NCBI RefSeq assembly: GCF_000307105.1
Contig: NC_018645.1
Location: 35,001 to 99,000 of the forward strand
Source of the DNA: Desulfobacula toluolica Tol2
GTDB taxonomy: Bacteria; Desulfobacterota; Desulfobacteria; Desulfobacterales; Desulfobacteraceae
Reading direction: 5' to 3'
DNA length: 64,000 bases
This document shows, piece after piece, positions 26,918 through 35,515 of this stretch (positions are counted from its first letter, which is position 1; each line of letters starts with the position of its first letter). Below the pieces are notes generated by a model that saw nothing but the letters and a program-made list of their open reading frames with translations, was not told where the DNA came from and did no database searches. The position numbers and the translations under genes were made by a program.

Positions 26918-26958
26918 CTCCGGCGGCCCTGCCGGGGGCCAAACTTTTATAAAGTTTG
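26918..26958. repeat. G+C-rich hairpin and palindrome upstream of ferredoxin-AOR
   Basis: CCTCCGGCGGCCCTGCCGGG (26918-26937) followed by GGCC is the inverted counterpart of the G+C-rich hairpin at 24455-24476 beyond the AOR 3' end. It is followed by the palindrome CAAACTTT-TAT-AAAGTTTG (26940-26958). Similar G+C-rich terminator-like strings are common in other sulfate reducers, so this may be a terminator carried in with the cassette. Confidence 0.55.
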
Positions 26959-27150
26959 ACAGAATCAATTATGACACCCATGCCCATATGTTTCTATCGA
27001 CAGAAACATATAGAAGTTTGCAAAAATATCAAGTGTTTTTTTGAATAATATTTTTTGATTGTATTATAAAATGGCCAAGTCCGCTTGGTCTCAACATTAT
27101 ATAGGAGGTTAGAGAGAAAGTTTCTTTCGCCAGTCCTGAGAGGATTTGAC

Positions 27151-28287
27151 CTAATATCCGGTCAGCTCCACATATCCAAAGCCGTTGATTTCTTTGCCGG
27201 AGAATCGGGCCGCCCCTTCCCAGTAGGGGAACATATGGATGTGTTCCTGGTTCGGGATTACGGGGGTGACGGCCATTTTAATGCCGTGGCCGGGCAGGGT
27301 GATCTCCCATGCTCCCGGATATCGCCTGCCTGTTGCCGGGCTGGTCCAATATCCCTTTGTTTGAATAGTAAAATCATCTTTGTTCAGGATTTCATAGGTG
27401 CCGTCAGGAAAGCAGAGACTGCCGAAGCCATAATTGTTGGGTGTTCCGTCGGGCTTTCTGATTTGACAGACCATGAAATCGCGTCCGTCATCCAGGTGGG
27501 CCGAGAACCAGTCCCATCCGGACACGTCAGCGTCCAGGGCACTGGTACTCCATTCGTGGTCAAACCAGGTGTTGCCGTCAACCTTATGTATATCCGGGCC
27601 GACTTGAAGGGTGCCGCTTGTCTTAAGTCTGGGCAGTGAATAATAAAAAGAGGCATTGAAAGGTTTGCGGCCTTTTCGGCTAAGCCCCTGGTTGCCTTGC
27701 AGGATAACGGGTTTTTCTTGGGTTAAAACCAGTTCAAGCAATATCTCATCTCCTCTGGCCGTCAGAACCAGGCGGTCATTGACCTGCCGGACACGCCAGT
27801 CATCTACCCAAACAGTGTAGGGGTTTTGTTGCGAACCTGCAATCCCAAGGCTCTGCCGGTTCATGCGAAGATTTGAATAAAATGTGCCTGACCGGGTGTC
27901 GGTCACGGCGAAATGGGCAAAATAAAGCTGACGGGTTCGCCATTTTGAGGCTCCTTTCACTGGTTCACAGGAGAGGGCCTGCCTGAAAAAGGTCAGCTGA
28001 TATCCAAAATGCCGTCCTTGGTTATTCTTAAGATTTCCGGTATAATACCACCATTCTGTCCTGAACCCATCATGGGAACCGGCGTCCTTTGGAAAGCCAA
28101 TGGGCCTGGGGGCATCGGCTTTATCATAACACTCCCCCTCGGCAGTGGATGAAAGGGCCTGCATAATATTTATCCGGTCAATACTAATTTGATCTTGCTC
28201 CTGCGGAGAGCTGCATCCAAAAGCCGTTAGCATCAGGAGACATGAAATCAGTGTTAAAAATTTCTGTGATAGACAACAGCGTATCAT
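27151..28287 (-). CDS. Lipocalin-like lipoprotein (AttH / CrtC-like)
   Basis: A 378-residue exported lipoprotein with signal and lipobox LLMLTAFGC-SS near residue 25. The mature part shows the AttH/hydroxyneurosporene-synthase-like beta-barrel markers FRTEWWYYTGNLKNNQGRHF, LYFAHFAVTDTRSG and GNTWFDHEWSTSAL, then WDWFSAHLDDGRDFMVCQIR. AttH-type proteins are encoded with FtsX-like permeases and LolD-like ATPases, as here. A role in moving or modifying a lipophilic compound between inner and outer membrane is inferred. The start lies 3 bases after the permease stop, with GGAG upstream. Confidence 0.86.
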   Translation of the reverse strand: MIRCCLSQKFLTLISCLLMLTAFGCSSPQEQDQISIDRINIMQALSSTAEGECYDKADAPRPIGFPKDAGSHDGFRTEWWYYTGNLKNNQGRHFGYQLTFFRQALSCEPVKGASKWRTRQLYFAHFAVTDTRSGTFYSNLRMNRQSLGIAGSQQNPYTVWVDDWRVRQVNDRLVLTARGDEILLELVLTQEKPVILQGNQGLSRKGRKPFNASFYYSLPRLKTSGTLQVGPDIHKVDGNTWFDHEWSTSALDADVSGWDWFSAHLDDGRDFMVCQIRKPDGTPNNYGFGSLCFPDGTYEILNKDDFTIQTKGYWTSPATGRRYPGAWEITLPGHGIKMAVTPVIPNQEHIHMFPYWEGAARFSGKEINGFGYVELTGY

Positions 28288-28290
28288 TTT

Positions 28291-30837
28291 TTACTCCATG
28301 TGAAGGGCTTTTCCGATATCTGTTCTGCCGGCCCGGATGGCGGGAAAAATACCGGCCACAACAGTGGCCAGGCAGCACAGGGCCACGGCCTGGATCAAGA
28401 TTTCCGGCGAAATCACCATGTCATAGGTCCATCCAAACGCCCTGCGGTTGACAATGTTGATCAGGACCCAGGAAAGGCACACACCCAGGGGCAGGGCCAT
28501 TACACCTGATATGAAACCTGCCAGCCCGCATTCCCATAATAACAGATTGGCGACCTGGCGGGTTTTTGCACCGCATGCCCGGAGGATGCCCAGTTCCCTT
28601 GTCCGTTCAAGCAGCATGGCCATCACCGAGTTTAAAATACCGGTCAGGGCCACAATGGCGGTCAGCACCTGCAGGGCTGAGGTGATCAAAAAGGTTTTGT
28701 CAAATACGTCAAGGATGTTTTGTTTGATGGAAGCCCCGGACACAACCCTGATACCGGCAGTTTCCGGAATAAACGACCGGATGGTTTCAATCACGGGATT
28801 CACTGCCGTATTTGGGTTTAAAAACACCTGCATTGACGTGATGTCTTCATATCCCCAGAACTGTTTCATGACGTTGCGGCTTACTACAATCCTGCCTCCG
28901 CCCATGAAAAAATCCCTGAAAATGCCTGCTATTTTAAAGGACTTAGGCCCTTTTCGGGTTTCCAGAATCACCTTGGCCCCGGACTTTGATTCAATATGGT
29001 TTTTCTGGGCAAAGATTTCAGAAACAAAGATCCATCCTTTTTCCAGCATATCAGGCAGCTGGCTTTCCTCTGCAGCTGTCCATGACCAGTGCTTGGTTGA
29101 CAGATCTGTAAGATAGGAAAAAATATGAACTTCACCTGATGTTCGGGAAAAATTTCGGTGAATATTGTAGGCAGACACCGACGCCACTTCCGGCAAAGCC
29201 TGGATATCTTTGAGCAGTTCAGGGCTTAAGGCTCTGTTGAGTGTGTCGGAAGACGACACATGGATGTCTCCGCCGATATGGCCGTCCACCCAGTCAATTA
29301 TGGAGAACCTGAAGCTGCCGGTCATTATGTCAATGCCGATATATACGGAGGTAGCCACCATGAGAGACGCTATCAGGACACTGGTTCGGCTTAAGGACCG
29401 GACAATGTTTCTCAATGCCATCTTTGCCATGACTCCCCATGACCGGCCAAACACTGCAAGCAACCCCATGACCGATAGCAGTATGATTATTGGTGCCAGC
29501 AGGGCAGATCCGAAAAAGATCAGGAACACCCCGATAAAATCAAGTCCTGGGCGATCGGTGAAAACGGTTAGAATCAAAATTGCTGCACCTATGATCAGGC
29601 TTCCGGCAAGGGTGAGAAAGGGAAGGTGTTTTTTCAGTGAGCTTTCCGCAGCCGACCGCTGCATAAGGGTAATGGGCAGGGTTTGTGCGGCATTTATTGC
29701 CGGAAAAACAGATGCAACAAAAGAAGAGAGGATGCCGGCCAGCAGGCCTTTTGCAATGGTTGAGGCGGTGATATGGGTCTGGCTTACCGTTAACACGAAA
29801 TAGACGTCAGATACCGTGCTGCACACGGCCTGCACCGCACCCTTGCCCAGCAGGATGCCCAGGCAGGTGCCCAGGACAGAGCCAACCAGTGCATAGATCA
29901 TCACTTCGATCATTACGGTTGAAAAAATGTCACCCCGGGTTGCGCCCAGTGCCCTGAGGGTCCCGTTCAATTGCCTGCGCCGGGTGATGGAAAAGGACAC
30001 GGTGTTATAGATTAAAAAAATTCCCATGAACAGGGCCAGCATGGAAAATGCGGTCAGGCTGGTTTCAAAGGACCGGGACAGTTGGCGCACAATATGGTTC
30101 TGCTGGCTTGTTTCCACAAGCACAACACCTTTGGGCAATATCTTTTGGATCTGTTCTGCCTGGGATGTGTCTGCCAGGATCAGGTCAATACGGGTGATCT
30201 CATCCCCAAATCCCAGAATTTCCTGGGCCAGGGAGATGTCCGCCAGGATCAGCCCCTGAAACACCATGTTGGTTGAGGCATCGCTGCTGTTGAGAAAGCC
30301 TGAAATAAAGGTTTGAACCTGCCGTGATCCAAATGAAAGGGTGAGGGAGTCATTTTGATTGATGCCATATTGCGCGGCAAGGTTTTTTGATACCAGCACC
30401 CCTGAGGTGCGGGTTAAAAGGCCTGAAAGATCATTGCCAAATGTCCAGGACCCGGATCGGGACTGCACCGTCAAATCCCTGAAATACATTTCGGAAAAAG
30501 GGTCGATCCCCATGAGTGTCAGGGTCTGCTGATCCAGTTCCCTGACACTGACGTGGGTGGAGATGACCGGTGCGGATCGTTTAATTCCAAGATTGGTTCT
30601 AAGTTGCGTAAAAACAGACTGGGGGATTTTGAAATCGCTGCCCACAATCTGGTGGGTGGATCGTGCGGTTATGGCAGCGGTTGACAGTTCAAAAGACTTG
30701 CTCACACTGGTTTTGGCGATATCAATGGCGATGACGCCGGCAACCCCCAATGCAATGCCGAATATCAGCAGAAAGGTCCGTAACATATTGTTGCGGCTCT
30801 GGCGAAAACAGGTCTTTATCAATGGTTTTTGGATCAT
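28291..30837 (-). CDS. FtsX-family ABC transporter permease
   Basis: An 848-residue permease with an N-terminal membrane helix (MLRTFLLIFGIALGVAGVIA), a large periplasmic domain, and two FtsX-type membrane modules. The first module is near residues 260-400 (FSMLALFMGIFLIYNTVSFS, RRRQLNGTLRALGATRGDI). The second is near 720-840 (LERTRELGILRACGAKTRQV, WECGLAGFISGVMALPLGV). This is the MacB/LolCE-like mechanotransmission type rather than a pore-forming importer. It overlaps the ATPase gene by ATGA and is followed by the lipocalin-like lipoprotein gene, so the three form one export or lipoprotein-handling machine. Confidence 0.88.
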   Translation of the reverse strand: MIQKPLIKTCFRQSRNNMLRTFLLIFGIALGVAGVIAIDIAKTSVSKSFELSTAAITARSTHQIVGSDFKIPQSVFTQLRTNLGIKRSAPVISTHVSVRELDQQTLTLMGIDPFSEMYFRDLTVQSRSGSWTFGNDLSGLLTRTSGVLVSKNLAAQYGINQNDSLTLSFGSRQVQTFISGFLNSSDASTNMVFQGLILADISLAQEILGFGDEITRIDLILADTSQAEQIQKILPKGVVLVETSQQNHIVRQLSRSFETSLTAFSMLALFMGIFLIYNTVSFSITRRRQLNGTLRALGATRGDIFSTVMIEVMIYALVGSVLGTCLGILLGKGAVQAVCSTVSDVYFVLTVSQTHITASTIAKGLLAGILSSFVASVFPAINAAQTLPITLMQRSAAESSLKKHLPFLTLAGSLIIGAAILILTVFTDRPGLDFIGVFLIFFGSALLAPIIILLSVMGLLAVFGRSWGVMAKMALRNIVRSLSRTSVLIASLMVATSVYIGIDIMTGSFRFSIIDWVDGHIGGDIHVSSSDTLNRALSPELLKDIQALPEVASVSAYNIHRNFSRTSGEVHIFSYLTDLSTKHWSWTAAEESQLPDMLEKGWIFVSEIFAQKNHIESKSGAKVILETRKGPKSFKIAGIFRDFFMGGGRIVVSRNVMKQFWGYEDITSMQVFLNPNTAVNPVIETIRSFIPETAGIRVVSGASIKQNILDVFDKTFLITSALQVLTAIVALTGILNSVMAMLLERTRELGILRACGAKTRQVANLLLWECGLAGFISGVMALPLGVCLSWVLINIVNRRAFGWTYDMVISPEILIQAVALCCLATVVAGIFPAIRAGRTDIGKALHME

Positions 30838-31526
30838 GGGTGTATCAATTCATTGTATTGAGGCACCAATGTCCGGCCCAGAACAGAAAAAACCTGGTCA
30901 GCATATGAAACGGCTTCCGGGCTGTGGGTGGCCATAACAAGGGTCTTTCCGCTGTTTTTCACCAGGTCTGAAATCAGTTCAAGGATAACCTGACCGGTTT
31001 CTGCATCAAGGTTTCCCGTGGGTTCATCCGCAAGAATAATTTGCGGATCATTGACCAGGGATCTTACAATGGCAACCCTTTGCTGCTCTCCTCCTGAAAG
31101 TCGGTCCGGGTAATCGTTTCGCCGGTCAAAAAGCTCCACTTTTTTCAGCAGGGAGGCTGCCCGGTCAAGACAGGTTTTTTTCGGCATGCCGTCCAGTTCA
31201 CAGATCAGGGTAACATTTTCAAGTACAGTGAGTACAGGAATCAGGTTGAAAAACTGATAAATAAACCCGATATGCCTTCGCCTGAACAAGGTTCTTTGGG
31301 TGTCGTTCATGTCGGATACACAGGTGCCGTCAACCCGGATACTTCCTTTGTCCGGCACATCAATTCCGCTGATCAGGTTGAGCAACGAACTTTTTCCCAC
31401 TCCGCTTTTTCCCATGATCACAAAAAACCGGCCCGAGGAAAAACAGGCTGTCATATCGTTGAAAATAACCCTTTTGATTTTATTGTCATCAAAGGTTTTA
31501 CTGATCCCGGAAAGCAGAATATCCAA
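30834..31526 (-). CDS. ABC transporter ATP-binding protein (LolD/MacB type)
   Basis: A 230-residue ATPase with Walker [10 protein letters not shown] (near residue 38), Q-loop [10 protein letters not shown], signature [11 protein letters not shown] and Walker [12 protein letters not shown], then the H-loop MATHSPEAV. The GNLD after Walker B is typical of LolD/MacB subfamilies. The start is a TTG codon at 31526 with AAGGGGG about five bases upstream; no ATG precedes Walker A. It is translationally coupled to the permease. The LUD gene ends 28 bases upstream and may share the transcript. Confidence 0.9.
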   Translation of the reverse strand: MDILLSGISKTFDDNKIKRVIFNDMTACFSSGRFFVIMGKSGVGKSSLLNLISGIDVPDKGSIRVDGTCVSDMNDTQRTLFRRRHIGFIYQFFNLIPVLTVLENVTLICELDGMPKKTCLDRAASLLKKVELFDRRNDYPDRLSGGEQQRVAIVRSLVNDPQIILADEPTGNLDAETGQVILELISDLVKNSGKTLVMATHSPEAVSYADQVFSVLGRTLVPQYNELIHP

Positions 31527-31554
31527 AAATCCCCCTTTCGTTTTTTTACGGTTT

Positions 31555-32208
31555 TTATAGTCCGAGGTCTTCGTTTATCAACACAACTTTGATTCTATTT
31601 TTGGGAAACGATTTTTGCGTGATTGTCCATGTGTTGCAGATCCTGGCCTTGCTGCTGCATTCGGAACATGCTCCGGTTTTAACGCATGGCGTTTTCATGT
31701 CAAGGCGCATGGCATTGGCTGGTGCCACATAAGTTTTAATCCGGTCCATGGCAGATTCTATATCCGGAACTATCTTATTGCGCCCGATCAGGATCAGGAC
31801 ATTTGTGGGCCCGAATGTAATTGCGCCGACCCTGTTGCCGATCATGTCAAGATTGACCAGATATCCATCCTCGGTCAGGGCGTTGGTTCCGGTGATAAAA
31901 AGATCGGTTAAAAGCGCCTGTCGTCTTTTTTGTGCTTTTTCTTCATTGGACAGGGATTTATCAAAGATATCAAGAATATCGAACTCTTTTTGATCTTTAA
32001 GATGTTCATAAAGGCCTGTTTTTATAAACGTCATGGAACCGCCCCATGATATGCTTTTAACATTGGCTGCCGGTATGATGGTTTCCAAAGCAAGTTTTAA
32101 GGCGTCTGCTGAATTATCCGTGATAAACACTTCAAAATTATTTGACTCAAGGGCCTCTTTTACGTTTTCAAGTTTAAGTTTCCAATAATTATCAATCGGG
32201 TTTTTCAT
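31555..32208 (-). CDS. LUD domain protein (lactate utilisation / DUF162)
   Basis: A 217-residue protein of the LUD family: KLKLENVKEALESNNFEVFI, VKSISWGGSMTFIKTGLYEH, FITGTNALTEDGYLVNLDMI, GNRVGAITFGPTNVLILIGR. The C-terminus has the Cys cluster CVKTGACSECSSKARIC, which suggests an iron-sulfur site. Stand-alone LUD proteins of this kind are common in anaerobes and are not necessarily part of LutABC; no lutA or lutB lies nearby. AAAGGA precedes the ATG. Confidence 0.85.
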   Translation of the reverse strand: MKNPIDNYWKLKLENVKEALESNNFEVFITDNSADALKLALETIIPAANVKSISWGGSMTFIKTGLYEHLKDQKEFDILDIFDKSLSNEEKAQKRRQALLTDLFITGTNALTEDGYLVNLDMIGNRVGAITFGPTNVLILIGRNKIVPDIESAMDRIKTYVAPANAMRLDMKTPCVKTGACSECSSKARICNTWTITQKSFPKNRIKVVLINEDLGL

Positions 32209-32370
32209 TTTTTTCCTTTGTTTTTTAATAATAGATAAATTTAAATCCTGCAGGTTAATGTATGGATGATAATAAAAAAAATCCTGTTGAAAACAAAGTG
32301 TTTTTTAATTTTTATAATTATTTTATAAGTGTGCTGACAATAAAATTGATAAAAAATAAGAAGGAACCCC

Positions 32371-33237
32371 ATGAAATATATAGGTGCCCATGTCAGTGCC
32401 GCCGGAGGTGTGCAAAACGCTCCTTTAAACGCTCATCGCATCAAAGCAACGGCTTTTGCCCTGTTCACAAAAAATCAGCGGCAATGGCATGCCGCCGCTC
32501 TGACAAAAGAAGCCATTGACTCTTTCAAGGAAAATTGCAGCAGATACGGCTATACACCGGACCGGATACTTGCCCATGACAGCTATTTGATCAACCTGGG
32601 ACACCCGGAAAAATCTGCCCTGGAAAAATCCAGGGCTGCATTTGTTGATGAGCTTCTGCGGTGCAGCCAATTGGGGCTGACCACCTTGAATTTTCATCCT
32701 GGCAGCCATTTGCAAAAGGGAAAAGCCATGACAGATACCAGTATTACAAAATGCCTGAAAACTATTTCAGACTCTTTGAACCTGGCATTGGATAAGACCA
32801 AAGGGGTGACGGCCGTCATAGAAAATACGGCTGGCCAGGGGACCAACGTGGGATTTTCATTTGAACAGATTGCACAGATGATTCAGGGGGTGGAGGACAA
32901 AGAACGTATCGGGGTGTGTATTGATACCTGTCACGCTTTTTCCGCAGGATATGATCTGAAATCAGCCAGAGGATTTGAAGATACCTGGCGGCAATTTGAC
33001 GATATCATCGGGTTTCAATACCTGAGGGGAATGCACCTTAACGACACAAAAAAGGCATATGCCTCACGGGTGGACCGGCATGAAAGCCTGGGGAAGGGCA
33101 ACCTTGGAATGGATGTTTTCCGGCGCATCATGGTTTCTCCTCAATGGGACAATATTCCCCTGATATTGGAAACCCCGGACAATACTCTGTGGGCCGGAGA
33201 GATTGCTCTTTTAAGGCAATGTAAGCACCTGGACTAA
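32371..33237 (+). CDS. nfo: Endonuclease IV (AP endonuclease)
   Basis: Zinc-dependent AP endonuclease of base excision repair, 288 residues (usual length). It starts with the family N-terminus [18 protein letters not shown]. Metal-binding and catalytic segments follow: [79 protein letters not shown] and the C-terminal [27 protein letters not shown] precedes the ATG. Bases 33165-33221 of its 3' end recur as a truncated copy at 41777-41833, on the far side of a G+C-rich gene block. Confidence 0.95.
   Translation: MKYIGAHVSAAGGVQNAPLNAHRIKATAFALFTKNQRQWHAAALTKEAIDSFKENCSRYGYTPDRILAHDSYLINLGHPEKSALEKSRAAFVDELLRCSQLGLTTLNFHPGSHLQKGKAMTDTSITKCLKTISDSLNLALDKTKGVTAVIENTAGQGTNVGFSFEQIAQMIQGVEDKERIGVCIDTCHAFSAGYDLKSARGFEDTWRQFDDIIGFQYLRGMHLNDTKKAYASRVDRHESLGKGNLGMDVFRRIMVSPQWDNIPLILETPDNTLWAGEIALLRQCKHLD
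33165..33221 (+). repeat. Direct repeat 1: nfo 3' end (left flank of 8.6-kb block)
   Basis: This 57-bp stretch inside the nfo 3' end matches 41777-41833 in the same orientation at 50 of 57 positions by direct alignment, including the uninterrupted TGTGGGCCGGAGAGATTGC. It is the left member of the pair flanking the TonB receptor to AraC block. Confidence 0.85.
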
Positions 33238-33393
33238 AATTTTTTCCGATTCCAGCTTTGAAGACGGCCTCTCAATCAGCAAAATTCATTGCTATGTACA
33301 GGAAGTAACTTGTGTCCAGGTGTTTATTGCTTTAGAGAAAAATAAGTGCCTGAGCAGAAAAAATTCTATAAAATCATAATGAGGGTCACCTTT

Positions 33394-35469
33394 TTAAAAT
33401 CTGTAGGCAATGGTGGCCCCAAGGCTGCGGGAGGGGCCGTCAATGCCGACGATCGAATTTAAAAACGGATTGATAAATGTCATATACTCCTTATCAAGAA
33501 TGTTTTTCCCCCACAGGGTAAATTCAAAATTTCGCCACTCATAGCCCAGGCGCAGGTTCACGATCTCATAGGCCCCTTGCCGGGCTGTGTTGGCCGAATC
33601 CCCGTAAAAGGGACCTGTGCCCAGAAGATCGACCCGGCCGAACAGTCCCATGGACGACCGGTATTGAAAGCCGAGGTTGAAGGTGTACTTGGGGGCGTAG
33701 GTCAGATAATTACCTGAATAATCCTTTTCAATCAGGGCACTGCCCTCCCTGACTACGGTCGTAAAATCGTCGTACACGGCCCGGTTCACTCCAAGTCCTG
33801 CAAAGAAGTCCAGTCCCTGGATTGGTCTTGCTTCAATCTGGAGTTCAACCCCTTTTGAGTGGGCATTGGCCGCATTGGAGATGGTCAGCACGGCAAGTGT
33901 GGGGTGTAGTTGGGAGACCTGCTTGTCCTCCATTTGGATATAAAAGGCTGACAGGTTAACCATAAGCCGTTGGTTCAGCCATGTGGATTTTACCCCCATT
34001 TCATAATTCCAGGTGTATTCGGGTCCGTAGTCAAAGGTTTCCCTGGTGCCGGTGTTCCCCCAGTTAAAGCCCCCCGGCATATATCCTTTGGCAGCGGATG
34101 TATAGGCCATGACATGTTCTGACAGATCATAGTCCAGTGATAACTTGGGCAAAATTTTATGATAACTCAACTCCCCGTCATAGTCCCTGTTCTGCACCGA
34201 ATCCTGAAGGTATCCTTCTGTGGTATGGTAATCCAGCCGCAGGCCTGCGGTAAGGTGCAGCCTGTCAAAAGGCGTATACCTGCCCTGGCCGAAAATCGCT
34301 GCTCCCTCGGTTTCTACGTCCGTAACAGGGTTCATGTACACCATATTGGCAGACAGGATTTCGTACTTGTAATCAAAAAAAGATTCCTCACGGAAGGCAA
34401 AAAAACCTGCCAGCCATTCAAAGGATCCGTTTTTTATGGAGGATATCCTGAATTCCTGGCTGTAATGGCGTTCGTCCATATACAGGGGATTGATCCGTTG
34501 GTTGGAAGGGTCGTCCCACATATCACAGTCATTGACTTTATCCAGGCTCTGGTTTTGGATGCCTGACACGGATAAAAAGGTGAAAGCAGGGGCGTAATAC
34601 TTTATGCGCAGGGTCTGGCCGTTCCAGTCCTGGTTCAGATAAGCATCGCAATCACTTTTGATTTTATTCTTCCCGGTTGCATGATTTCCGTACAGAAGTC
34701 TTCCACCGGCCCCGTGGTCATCGGCATCAGCAGCGTCAGCGGTTAAAGAGATGTCCCAAAGATCCCCCGGTGTCCACCTGAGGGTGAACCTGCCTGCCAG
34801 GTGGGAAATATCCGCAGCGCTCTCATCTCCTGTGGAGAGATTTTCCAGGTGTCCGTCCGAAGATTTGTATTGAAAAGCGCCGCCCAGATACAGCGTATCT
34901 TTGATCATAGGGCCCTTGAGACTCAGCCCTGTCCTGAAGGTATTTTGGCTGGCGTATTCTGTGAGGATTTGACCGTTAAACTCATTGTCCGGCTGCCTTG
35001 TGACGATGTTGATCACGCCGGATTCTGAATTCCTTCCGTACAGGGTACTCTGGGGACCCTTGAGGATTTCCGCACGTTCAAGGTCGAACAGGTCGATGTT
35101 CTGCATATAGTGCATGGGATAACTGGCATCATCCACATAAAACCCTGCAGGAGAATAAGTACATCCCCTGAAAGGAGAGATTCCCCTGATCACCACAATA
35201 TGCTCGCATGATCGGTCCATCATGTTGACATTGGAACTCATGCGCACAAGATCGTTTGTTTTCTCCATACCGGCATCTTCTATATCCGTTCCTGAAAAGA
35301 CATCCATGCTGACGGGGACATTCTGGGCGTTTTCCTCTCTTTTCTGGGCTGTTACCACAATACTTTCCAATTGAAAGTCATCCTTGCTTTCCAGATTCTT
35401 TCCATGTACATTTGTGCCCCACATCATTGCGATCAGCATTGCGATCATACACCTATAAAACTGCTTCAT
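33394..35469 (-). CDS. TonB-dependent outer-membrane receptor
   Basis: A 691-residue outer-membrane transporter. A signal peptide (MKQFYRCMIAMLIAMMWGTN) is followed by a TonB-box-like ESIVVTAQKREE, the plug domain (about residues 40-150: VPVSMDVFSG, VVIRGISPF, AGFYVDDASYP, ILKGPQSTLYGRNSESGVIN) and a beta-barrel ending in LGATIAYRF with the terminal Phe needed by the Bam machinery. The plug resembles siderophore or cobalamin-type receptors, with the substrate unknown. Upstream in-frame starts to 35577 are rejected because AAAGGAAA and a clean signal peptide mark 35469. It lies 46 bases behind the giant CoA activase gene, in the same direction. Confidence 0.9.
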   Translation of the reverse strand: MKQFYRCMIAMLIAMMWGTNVHGKNLESKDDFQLESIVVTAQKREENAQNVPVSMDVFSGTDIEDAGMEKTNDLVRMSSNVNMMDRSCEHIVVIRGISPFRGCTYSPAGFYVDDASYPMHYMQNIDLFDLERAEILKGPQSTLYGRNSESGVINIVTRQPDNEFNGQILTEYASQNTFRTGLSLKGPMIKDTLYLGGAFQYKSSDGHLENLSTGDESAADISHLAGRFTLRWTPGDLWDISLTADAADADDHGAGGRLLYGNHATGKNKIKSDCDAYLNQDWNGQTLRIKYYAPAFTFLSVSGIQNQSLDKVNDCDMWDDPSNQRINPLYMDERHYSQEFRISSIKNGSFEWLAGFFAFREESFFDYKYEILSANMVYMNPVTDVETEGAAIFGQGRYTPFDRLHLTAGLRLDYHTTEGYLQDSVQNRDYDGELSYHKILPKLSLDYDLSEHVMAYTSAAKGYMPGGFNWGNTGTRETFDYGPEYTWNYEMGVKSTWLNQRLMVNLSAFYIQMEDKQVSQLHPTLAVLTISNAANAHSKGVELQIEARPIQGLDFFAGLGVNRAVYDDFTTVVREGSALIEKDYSGNYLTYAPKYTFNLGFQYRSSMGLFGRVDLLGTGPFYGDSANTARQGAYEIVNLRLGYEWRNFEFTLWGKNILDKEYMTFINPFLNSIVGIDGPSRSLGATIAYRF

Positions 35470-35515
35470 ACCGTTTCCTTTCATCTTTGAGTCATTCATA
35501 TTATCCGGCCGGGGG

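Noticed and set aside
31555-32208. LutC of a lactate utilisation operon
   Set aside because: No lutA or lutB neighbour, and a C-terminal cysteine cluster not expected in classical LutC.
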